From the NCBI GenBank assembly GCA_017460245.1, contig JAFUBK010000125.1, positions 1 through 7,462 of the forward strand: 7,462 nt of DNA, given 5' to 3'. Numbering within the stretch: position 1 is the first letter of the stretch; each line of letters opens with the position of its first letter. The position numbers and the translations under genes were made by a program. The notes under the pieces were generated by a model. That model worked only from the letters and a program-made list of their open reading frames with translations. It made no database searches and was not told the origin of the DNA. Source of the stretch: Bacilli bacterium (GTDB taxonomy: Bacteria; Bacillota_I; Bacilli_A; RF39; UBA660). Below, one piece after another: positions 1 to 5,805 of the stretch.

Positions 1-2
1 AT

Positions 3-146
3 TTTACTAATGAAGACGCTAATACTTTAAATGTAAGTGAAAAGACTTGGATAGAAAAAAATAAAAACAATTTAATAGAATTGTCTATATTAAGTGATAT
101 ACCAGTTTTAAGTAGTAACGGTGAAGTTGTTGTTTTGATTTTTTAA
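3..146 (+). pseudogene. 5' fragment of the SBP-GGDEF sensor gene, in a different frame from the rest
   Basis: An open frame enters from the window edge and runs to a TAA at 144-146. It encodes a stretch ending in ILSDIPVLSSNGEVVV, which looks like the start of a solute-binding-protein (SBP_bac_3-type) lobe. The expected continuation, FDFLRDLEKYTNLEF, is encoded directly after it but one frame over, in the frame of the 230-1954 gene. That frame is open from 125 and has no start codon until 230. Restoring a single T in the short T run at 133-136 would join the two as GEVVVFDFLRDLEKY, a natural SBP-like sequence. I therefore read this as the upstream part of the same gene, split by a one-base deletion or by an assembly/homopolymer error. 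The true start lies outside the window. Confidence 0.7.
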
Positions 147-229
147 GAGACCTTGAGAAATATACTAATTTAGAATTTAATAAATTATCATATGATAGTA
201 CGGAAAAAGCTAATAGTAGTTATAGTATT

Positions 230-1954
230 ATGGTTACTGATAAAGTTTCTTCTGGAGAAATTTTGATTTATAGAGATAATTATGCTTTGGTTACTAATAC
301 TAAAAACAAATACGCTTCTTTAAACGATATTAAAAATATTGTTGTCGGTGTTTTAGAAGATGATATGGACAAAATTAACAAATATTTATCTTCTAGTGGG
401 GATGTTACTTATAAAAGCTACAAAGATGTCGATTCTATGATTAAAGATATTGATGCGAAAGCTATTGACGCTATTGCGATTCCTAAATTGCAGTATTTAG
501 ATAAAATAATTGCGAGTGACAATTTAAATATTGCATATAATATAACAGAATATACTAAAGATTATGTTATTAAGCTTGGAAGTACGTCAAAACTTAATAA
601 TATTTTGAAAAAGTATTTTGGAAAATGGTCTGTTGAAAATTTTAGTAAAAATTTTAATAGGAATTTAGTTAGTACTTATTTTAGAGAAAGTAAAACGGAT
701 GAAAAAGAACAAGTTAAGTTTAGAAGTAAAAGATATAGTTATGGATTTGTTTTGAATAATCCTTTTGATATTACTACTAAAGATGGACTTAGGGGATTTA
801 ATCATAGTTTTTTAAGTGATTTTGCGAAGGCTTCTAATATTGAAATTGATTATAAAAAATATTCTAGTATCAGTTCACTTGTTGATGAATTTTCTTCTAA
901 TAAACTAGATGTTATATTTAATTATCACGCTAAAGCTGATTATAATATGGATGTTTATAATACATCTTCAGTATATGATGAAAAAGTTGCGGTTATTAGT
1001 AATAAAAATAATATGACTGTCAATAATGTAAGTTCACTTGCCGGCGTAGAGGTTTTGGCGATTAAAGGAAGTCAAATTGAAGAATATTTAAAAGATAATG
1101 GTGTAAAAGTAAAAGGATATAAAACGATAAAAGAAGTTATTAGCCATTTAGGTAAAAATTCGATTGCGGCAATAGATTATTATAGTTATGATTATTATGT
1201 TAGAAATGAACTTTCTGATTTTAAGGTTTTAAATGTATTACAATTAGATGAAGAATATAATTTTGTTTGCCGTGATATTTCTTCTAATAAGACTTTTAAT
1301 GAATTGTTTGATTTTTACTTATCTTTTACAGATGTTAGTAAAACAATTAATAATAGTTATGATAACGTTCTTGAATATAATCATAGCAATAATTTGCTTA
1401 GAATTTTGCTTGTAACGTTTAGCGCAATTTTGTTGGTGTTATTTGGGGTGTTATTTGGGAAACTATTTAAACGTAGAAAGGACAATCATCGAAAACTTTC
1501 TAAGTCTGATAAGTTACGTTATACTGATAGTATGACTTCGCTTAAAAATCGTAAATATTTAAATGATAATATTTATGCTTGGGACAATAGTGATATTTAT
1601 CCTCAAACGGTAATTATTGTTGATTTGAATAATATTGCATATATTAATGATAATTTTGGTCATTCAGAAGGTGATAAAGTTATCTTTGAGGGATCAGGTG
1701 TTTTAATTTCTAACCAACTACCTAATAGTGAGATTGTTAGAACGAATGGTAATGAATTTTTAATATTTATAGTTGGTCAAGATGAAAAGGCAATTATAAA
1801 TTATATTCGTAAATTACATAAAGAATTTAAAAATATTTCGCATGGCTTTGGAGCAGCGATTGGATACAGTATGATTACTGATGAAATTAAAACTATTGAT
1901 GATGCGGTTAATGAAGCTACAGCTGATATGAGAAATAACAAAGAAGATATGTAG
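230..1954 (+). CDS. Membrane sensor: SBP-like extracytoplasmic domains, one TM segment, degenerate GGDEF domain (5' end frameshifted)
   Basis: Domains in order, numbered from the ATG at 230: the remainder of a first periplasmic-binding-protein-like domain (about 1-150), a second similar domain (about 160-385, with KRYSYGFVLNNPFDITTKDG and GFNHSFLSDFAKASNIE), one membrane helix (about 390-410) followed by the basic KRRKDNHRK, then a GGDEF domain (about 430-574). In the GGDEF domain D465 and N473-D474-x-F-G-H-x-x-G-D are conserved, but the signature is R-T-N-G-N-E-F (504-510), so the first Gly and the catalytic acidic third residue are both Asn. No RxxD product-inhibition site precedes it. The likely role is sensing an amino-acid-like ligand outside the cell; c-di-GMP synthesis is doubtful. 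The 230 ATG is probably not the real start: no ribosome binding site precedes it, and homologous-looking coding sequence continues upstream in this frame to 125 and then in the other frame. The next gene follows 14 bases downstream. Confidence 0.82.
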   Translation: MVTDKVSSGEILIYRDNYALVTNTKNKYASLNDIKNIVVGVLEDDMDKINKYLSSSGDVTYKSYKDVDSMIKDIDAKAIDAIAIPKLQYLDKIIASDNLNIAYNITEYTKDYVIKLGSTSKLNNILKKYFGKWSVENFSKNFNRNLVSTYFRESKTDEKEQVKFRSKRYSYGFVLNNPFDITTKDGLRGFNHSFLSDFAKASNIEIDYKKYSSISSLVDEFSSNKLDVIFNYHAKADYNMDVYNTSSVYDEKVAVISNKNNMTVNNVSSLAGVEVLAIKGSQIEEYLKDNGVKVKGYKTIKEVISHLGKNSIAAIDYYSYDYYVRNELSDFKVLNVLQLDEEYNFVCRDISSNKTFNELFDFYLSFTDVSKTINNSYDNVLEYNHSNNLLRILLVTFSAILLVLFGVLFGKLFKRRKDNHRKLSKSDKLRYTDSMTSLKNRKYLNDNIYAWDNSDIYPQTVIIVDLNNIAYINDNFGHSEGDKVIFEGSGVLISNQLPNSEIVRTNGNEFLIFIVGQDEKAIINYIRKLHKEFKNISHGFGAAIGYSMITDEIKTIDDAVNEATADMRNNKEDM

Positions 1955-1968
1955 AAAGAGGCTAGTCC

Positions 1969-2796
1969 ATGAAGAATTTTGTAAAAAAAGTATATGACAT
2001 TTTTAGAAAACCTGAAATGATGATTCTTCCAGGACAATTAGCCTTTTTTCTTGTTCTTTCTATTTTCCCTTTACTTACTTTAGTAGGCTATATTGGATCT
2101 AATATTACGTTATTTTCTAATTCTTTTACATCTTTGATTGAGAATATTTTTCCTGGGGATGTGGCGAAGACATTACTTCCTTTTATGAGTAGTAGTGCGA
2201 TTACTGGGAATATTGCGTTTTTTATGATTGTAGGTTTTTATTTAATTTCTAATGGTACTAATGCATTAATTGTAACTTCAAATGAACTTTTTCACATAAA
2301 ACACGCACCTTTTTTAAGAAGAAGGATTAAGGCGTTTTTTATGATTATTTTGCTTATGGCTTTGTTTATTTTTAATGTTCTTGTACTAGCGTATGGAAAT
2401 ATTATTGTAAAGCAGATAATAAGTTTGGAAATATTCGAAAGTATAAGTGGACAGATGTATGGAATATTTGTATTATTTAAGTGGCCGATTGCTTTTATAT
2501 GTATTTTTTGGATGATAAAACTCCTTTATTCTCTAGCGCCTGATGCGCCTATTTCTAGTAGATATATGAATAAAGGAGCGTTGTTTACTTCTCTTGGATG
2601 GATTGTTGCTACTGGCGTGTATTCATATTATATTGCTAATTTTGCTAATTATAAGGTTTTTTATGGCGGAATTTCAACGATTATTGTTATGATGATTTGG
2701 ATTTATTTTATTTCTTATATATTTGTCATGGGAATTGCAATAAATTCTACCGAATATGAGGAAATTGTTAAGTATAAAAAAGAAAAAATTGATTAA
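1969..2796 (+). CDS. YihY/virulence factor BrkB family inner membrane protein
   Basis: A 275-residue polytopic protein with about six membrane helices (roughly 23-45, 80-103, 121-142, 164-187, 204-224, 233-258). Family marks seen are the N-terminal ILPGQLAFFLVLSIFPLL segment, the central NALIVTSNELFHIK followed by the basic RRRIKAFF, the YSLAPDAP turn after helix 4, and the C-terminal FYGGISTIIVMMIWIYF...GIAINS block, which matches the conserved YG...W.Y....G...N end of the YihY family. The family was once called RNase BN, but that assignment was wrong and its biochemical role is unsettled. Length is normal for a compact Gram-positive member. The start is supported by an AAAGAGG ribosome binding site at 1955-1961. 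The 14-base gap to the GGDEF sensor implies one transcript. A hairpin with a T-rich tail follows directly after the stop. Confidence 0.9.
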   Translation: MKNFVKKVYDIFRKPEMMILPGQLAFFLVLSIFPLLTLVGYIGSNITLFSNSFTSLIENIFPGDVAKTLLPFMSSSAITGNIAFFMIVGFYLISNGTNALIVTSNELFHIKHAPFLRRRIKAFFMIILLMALFIFNVLVLAYGNIIVKQIISLEIFESISGQMYGIFVLFKWPIAFICIFWMIKLLYSLAPDAPISSRYMNKGALFTSLGWIVATGVYSYYIANFANYKVFYGGISTIIVMMIWIYFISYIFVMGIAINSTEYEEIVKYKKEKID

Positions 2797-2805
2797 AATA
2801 TTAAT

Positions 2806-2840
2806 GGGACGCATGATGTTACCTTGTGCGTCCTTTCTTA
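2806..2840 (+). terminator. Probable intrinsic terminator after the YihY-family gene
   Basis: GGACGCA (2807-2813) pairs perfectly with TGCGTCC (2827-2833), with possible G-T extension pairs on both sides and a loop of about ten bases. The tail is TTTCTT, an interrupted T tract, so termination may be incomplete and leak into the structured RNA beyond. It starts nine bases after the stop codon. Confidence 0.55.
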
Positions 2841-2843
2841 CAG

Positions 2844-2946
2844 ACTACTAGTACTAAGGTTCGATTTAACTGTGAATTGAAAAGTATTATCGGTAATATC
2901 TCCTAGGTACCTGTTAGTATAAGGACTTTTATAGTCCTTTTTATTT
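2844..2946 (+). ncRNA. Candidate structured RNA: three-way junction followed by an intrinsic terminator, family not recognised
   Basis: Hand folding gives a closing stem between 2844-2859 (ACTACTAGTACTAAGG) and 2902-2918, with one bulge (C2910), two mismatches and two G-T wobbles. It encloses two hairpins: TCGATTT (2861-2867) with GAATTGA (2874-2880), loop AACTGT; and GTATTA (2884-2889) with TAATAT (2894-2899), loop TCGG. A terminator hairpin follows two bases after the closing stem. The whole is compact and ends like an independent small RNA or a leader. I do not recognise it: it lacks the conserved cores of T-box, c-di-GMP, purine, TPP, SRP, 6S and tmRNA as far as I can judge by eye. No convincing promoter directly upstream was found, so it may be made by read-through from the YihY-family gene. 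Such a fold can arise by chance in AT-rich DNA; covariation across relatives is the missing evidence. Confidence 0.4.
2921..2946 (+). terminator. Intrinsic terminator closing the candidate structured RNA
   Basis: AAGGACT (2921-2927) and AGTCCTT (2933-2939) form a perfect seven-pair stem with a TTTAT loop, running into a T tract (2938-2942) and then ATTT. The T tract is on the + strand. Confidence 0.75.
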
Positions 2947-2960
2947 ACAATATACTTAAT

Positions 2961-2986
2961 AAAGTAGTTTTAAACTACTTTTTTTT
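2961..2986 (+). terminator. Second strong intrinsic terminator just upstream of the LtaS-like gene promoter
   Basis: AAAGTAGT (2961-2968) pairs with ACTACTTT (2974-2981), loop TTTAA, followed by an eight-T run (2979-2986, partly used in the stem). It insulates the LtaS-like gene from upstream transcription, since that gene's promoter lies immediately downstream. Confidence 0.75.
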
Positions 2987-2998
2987 AATATAAAAACG

Positions 2999-3007
2999 TG
3001 ATATAAT
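2999..3007 (+). promoter_or_regulatory. Extended -10 promoter for the LtaS-like gene
   Basis: TGATATAAT is a perfect extended -10 (TGnTATAAT), with the TATAAT at 3002-3007, 25 bases before the ATG at 3033. At a 17-base spacing the -35 position is only a run of T from the terminator tail, so recognition would rest on the TG extension. A GAGGT ribosome binding site (3023-3027) follows, five bases from the ATG. Confidence 0.65.
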
Positions 3008-3032
3008 TATAAGGAATAAATCGAGGTGGGTT

Positions 3033-5087
3033 ATGAAAAATAATTTAAAAAAGATTGGGCACCGTTTTATAGATTTTGTTTGTAAATTTTATAAAGGTGT
3101 AAAAAATTATTTTAAACACAATTTATTGTTTTTAACTTATGTCTTAGTTTGTTTGATTGATGGATTTTTATTAAGATTTTTTACGGTTAAAAATTATATG
3201 GCAATAAGTCCTATTTTGGCTGATTTTGCAGTAATTGTTTTCTTTGGGGCTTTTGGTTATCTATTTAAAAGAAAACATCGTTTTAAATATTATATGGTCT
3301 TGACTATAATATTTACTTTAACTTGCGTTATTAATTCGGCTTATTATAGCAATTATGTGTCTTTTACGTCGTTTTCACTACTTGCAACATCAATTCAGAT
3401 ATTTGGTGTTGGTGATGCATTAAATACTATTATTGAGATTAAAGACTTTAGTTATATTTTGGCACCTATAATTTTAATTTTAGTTAATAAGAATTTTAAA
3501 AATACAAGTTTTTATGATAATGTTTCTAACTATAAAAAAGGCAGAACTGTATTTTTAAAAACGGTTTTAGTTGCAGCAATTGCTTTAGGGTTCTTTATGT
3601 CTACGGTAACTGGTACTGATATAAGTAGACTTTATAAACAGTGGAATAGAGAGTATGTTGTAATGAAGTTTGGTATTTATACCTATCAAGGAAATGATTT
3701 GATTGCAAGCTTAAAACCACAAATAAGTCCTTTATTTGGTTATGATAAAGCGGCTAAAGAAGTAAGAGAGTATTATGAGGAATATCCTTCAGCTGTGAGC
3801 GATAATAAATATACTAACAAGTATAAGGATTACAATGTTATTGTAATTCATGCGGAAAGTATTCAAAATTATTTACTTAATACAGAAATTAATGGTAAAG
3901 TTATCGCACCTAACTTAAAACGTTTATCTGAGGAAGGTCTGTATTTTTCAAATTTCTATGCACAAGAGAGTGTAGGAACTAGTAGTGACACAGAATTTAC
4001 TTTTAGTACATCTTTACTTCCTGCAAGTAATGGTACAGTATTTGTGAGCTATTGGGACAGAGAATATATTTCTATTCAAAAATTATTAAAAGAAAAAGGT
4101 TATTATACATTTAGTATGCATGCTAATAAAGGTAATTTTTGGAATAGAGAGGTTATGCATAAAAATTTAGGTTATGATAAGTTTTATAATTATACTTCAG
4201 CTTATCAAATAAATGATGAGGATATTATTGGCTTGGGTCTTAATGATAAATCTTTCTTTACACAATCTGTGGAAATTTTGAAAAATATAAACAATGAACA
4301 CGAAAAATGGTATGGACTTTCTATAATGCTTACAAATCATACACCGTTTGAAGGCTTGGAAGATGTTACTGATTTGGATTTAACATATCATTATACAAAA
4401 ACTGATGAAAATGGTCAGAGTGTTGATGTTGTTAATGATTATTTAAAAAATAAAACCTTAGGTCGTTATTTTACGACTGCACATTATGCTGATGAAGCAA
4501 TTGGACAGTTTGTACAACAATTAGATGAGGCTGGTCTACTTGAAAATACAGTTTTAGTTATTTATGGTGATCATGATGCTAAAATAAAACGTGCAGAGTA
4601 TGATTATTATTATAATTATAATCCAGAGACTGATTCTAAGTATAGTAAAGACGATCCTAATTATGATGAATTTACGAAGTATAAATATGAATTAAATCGT
4701 AAGGTTCCATTTATTATTTGGAGCAAAAACAATCAAATTAGAAAAGAAATTAAAGAGGTTATGGGTACTTATGATGTTCTTCCAACGATAGGAAATATGC
4801 TTGGTATTCATAGTGATTATGCTTTGGGTCATGATATATTTAGTATCGATGAGAATTTTGTTGTTTTTCCTAATGGTAGTTGGGTTACAAACAAAATGTA
4901 TTATGATAATCAAAGTGGGCAAGGAACTTTGATTAATGAAAACGATTCTATTAGTGCAGAATATATTAAAAAATATACAGATAGGGCGGAAACAGAAGTT
5001 ACTATTTCTAACGACATTATTGTTCATGACTTGATTAAGAAAGCAAGAGAAAGTGAAGAAGTATTGAAGGAGAATGAAAATGGCTAA
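3033..5087 (+). CDS. LTA synthase (LtaS)-like membrane phosphoglycerol transferase, sulfatase/alkaline phosphatase superfamily
   Basis: 684 residues, slightly longer than S. aureus LtaS. About five N-terminal membrane helices (roughly 30-50, 57-78, 85-105, 140-155, 172-195) precede an extracytoplasmic sulfatase-fold domain (about 265-600). Active-site elements seen: metal ligand E275 in VIHAES; GTSSDTEF (315-322), where S317 aligns without gaps to the catalytic Thr of LtaS (GKTSDSEF); W370 and R372 in FWNRE, matching the LtaS substrate-pocket Trp/Arg; H436 in TNHTPF; D513-H514 in YGDHD. The expected reaction is transfer of glycerol phosphate from phosphatidylglycerol to a surface acceptor, normally lipoteichoic acid. 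The exact acceptor (chain synthase, primase or other modification) cannot be told from sequence, so no symbol is given. It has its own extended -10 promoter and GAGGT ribosome binding site, and its 3' end overlaps the next gene, suggesting translational coupling. Confidence 0.92.
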   Translation: MKNNLKKIGHRFIDFVCKFYKGVKNYFKHNLLFLTYVLVCLIDGFLLRFFTVKNYMAISPILADFAVIVFFGAFGYLFKRKHRFKYYMVLTIIFTLTCVINSAYYSNYVSFTSFSLLATSIQIFGVGDALNTIIEIKDFSYILAPIILILVNKNFKNTSFYDNVSNYKKGRTVFLKTVLVAAIALGFFMSTVTGTDISRLYKQWNREYVVMKFGIYTYQGNDLIASLKPQISPLFGYDKAAKEVREYYEEYPSAVSDNKYTNKYKDYNVIVIHAESIQNYLLNTEINGKVIAPNLKRLSEEGLYFSNFYAQESVGTSSDTEFTFSTSLLPASNGTVFVSYWDREYISIQKLLKEKGYYTFSMHANKGNFWNREVMHKNLGYDKFYNYTSAYQINDEDIIGLGLNDKSFFTQSVEILKNINNEHEKWYGLSIMLTNHTPFEGLEDVTDLDLTYHYTKTDENGQSVDVVNDYLKNKTLGRYFTTAHYADEAIGQFVQQLDEAGLLENTVLVIYGDHDAKIKRAEYDYYYNYNPETDSKYSKDDPNYDEFTKYKYELNRKVPFIIWSKNNQIRKEIKEVMGTYDVLPTIGNMLGIHSDYALGHDIFSIDENFVVFPNGSWVTNKMYYDNQSGQGTLINENDSISAEYIKKYTDRAETEVTISNDIIVHDLIKKARESEEVLKENENG
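5067..5072 (+). promoter_or_regulatory. Ribosome binding site inside the LtaS-like gene that decides the start of the small membrane protein
   Basis: AAGGAG lies one base before an ATG at 5074 and seven bases before an in-frame ATG at 5080. Only the second has workable spacing, so translation probably begins at 5080, two codons later. The site lies within the last codons of the LtaS-like gene. Confidence 0.7.
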
Positions 5088-5724
5088 AAAAAGAAGAGTA
5101 AGTAAGAAAAAAATATCAATTGCAATTATAATTTTGCTTTTAATTGTTTGTGTAGGTGTAGGAGCATATTTCTTTTTGAACAAACACGAAAATACTCCTA
5201 AAACTGTAAAAATTGAGAGTGTTGATACTATTGAAGATTATGATTACACTTTAAGTAGTAATGCTACTAAATATTATAAAGATTTGTTTAAAGAATTAAA
5301 AACTTTATTAGAGTCTGGAGATGTTGATGAAGCTAAATATGCTTCTTTAGTTGCGAAACTTTTTGTGGCCGATTTTTATAATTTAGATAATAAGATAAAT
5401 AAAAATGATATTGGTGGTACACAGTTTGTTTATAAAGATTTTCGTGAAGATTTTGAAAAATTAGCAACAACGTCAATGTATAAAAGCGTAGAAAATAATC
5501 TTTATAATGATAGAAAACAAGATTTGCCAGTTGTAGCTAATGTATCTACTGATAAAAAAGACAATGAATCATTTAAGTACGGTGATAAGACTGATGATAA
5601 TGCTTACAAAATAGATTTTGAAATATCTTATCAAGAAGATCTTGGCTATCAAACAAAAGGAACTTTAACTCTTATCCATAATGATAAAAAAATTGAAATT
5701 GCAGCTTTAGATAATGTTGAATAG
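5080..5724 (+). CDS. Small single-pass membrane protein of unknown function, coupled to the LtaS-like gene
   Basis: Starting at 5080 (ribosome binding site spacing; 5074 is the alternative), the product is 214 residues. A very basic N-terminus (MAKKRRVSKKK) and one hydrophobic helix (about 12-33) predict an N-in, C-out anchor with some 180 residues outside. There is no lipobox. The outer part begins with mostly helical sequence (about 60-150), including LFVADFYNLDNKINKNDIGG, and ends in strand-like sequence (YKIDFEISYQEDLGY, KGTLTLIHNDKKIEIAAL). That order resembles NTF2-like/VirB8-TcpC-type extracytoplasmic domains, but this is only a topology impression. No catalytic motif is visible and I do not recognise the family. 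The eight-base overlap with the LtaS-like gene and the shared terminator suggest it acts with that enzyme on the outer membrane face, perhaps as an accessory or stabilising subunit; this is inference from position. Confidence 0.85.
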   Translation: MAKKRRVSKKKISIAIIILLLIVCVGVGAYFFLNKHENTPKTVKIESVDTIEDYDYTLSSNATKYYKDLFKELKTLLESGDVDEAKYASLVAKLFVADFYNLDNKINKNDIGGTQFVYKDFREDFEKLATTSMYKSVENNLYNDRKQDLPVVANVSTDKKDNESFKYGDKTDDNAYKIDFEISYQEDLGYQTKGTLTLIHNDKKIEIAALDNVE

Positions 5725-5749
5725 GAAACCTTATGGTTTCTTATTTTTT
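5723..5749 (+). terminator. Intrinsic terminator ending the LtaS-like operon
   Basis: GAAACC (5725-5730) and GGTTTC (5735-5740) pair around a TTAT loop, extended by an A-T and a G-T pair into the TAG stop codon itself, followed by a six-T run (5744-5749). The hairpin overlaps the last two bases of the coding region. Confidence 0.82.
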
Positions 5750-5751
5750 AG

Positions 5752-5780
5752 TTGTTAATTTATTATAAATGATGTATAAT
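5752..5780 (+). promoter_or_regulatory. Promoter of the cardiolipin synthase gene
   Basis: TTGTTA (5752-5757) and TATAAT (5775-5780) are separated by exactly 17 bases, giving a good housekeeping sigma-type promoter. It starts three bases after the preceding terminator's T run and lies 25 bases before the ATG. A G-rich ribosome binding site (AAGGGGG, 5792-5798) lies between the promoter and the ATG. Confidence 0.78.
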
Positions 5781-5805
5781 TTAAGTAGTTTAAGGGGGAA
5801 GTGAG

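Noticed and set aside
1801..2037. Open frame on the - strand, 78 codons
   Set aside because: Lies opposite the well-supported end of the GGDEF sensor and start of the YihY-family gene; low-complexity hydrophobic product, no convincing ribosome binding site or homology.
2806..2834. Possible c-di-GMP-I riboswitch fragment (GGGACGCA and TTACC resemble pieces of that motif, and a GGDEF gene is nearby)
   Set aside because: The GGACGCA simply pairs with TGCGTCC as a terminator stem; the rest of the riboswitch core, including its tetraloop helix, is absent.
2855..2872. tRNA T-arm-like GGTTCGATT
   Set aside because: The flanking bases do not form a T stem and no acceptor, D or anticodon arms can be fitted.
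2806..2946. T-box leader, suggested by the CGTCC-type terminator and GGTACC
   Set aside because: No stem I, specifier loop or TGGNACCGCG-type T-box sequence, and no aminoacyl-tRNA or amino-acid gene downstream.
4692..5183. Open frame on the - strand, 163 codons
   Set aside because: Antisense to the conserved C-terminal part of the LtaS-like gene and the start of the next gene; composition is that of an AT-rich shadow frame.
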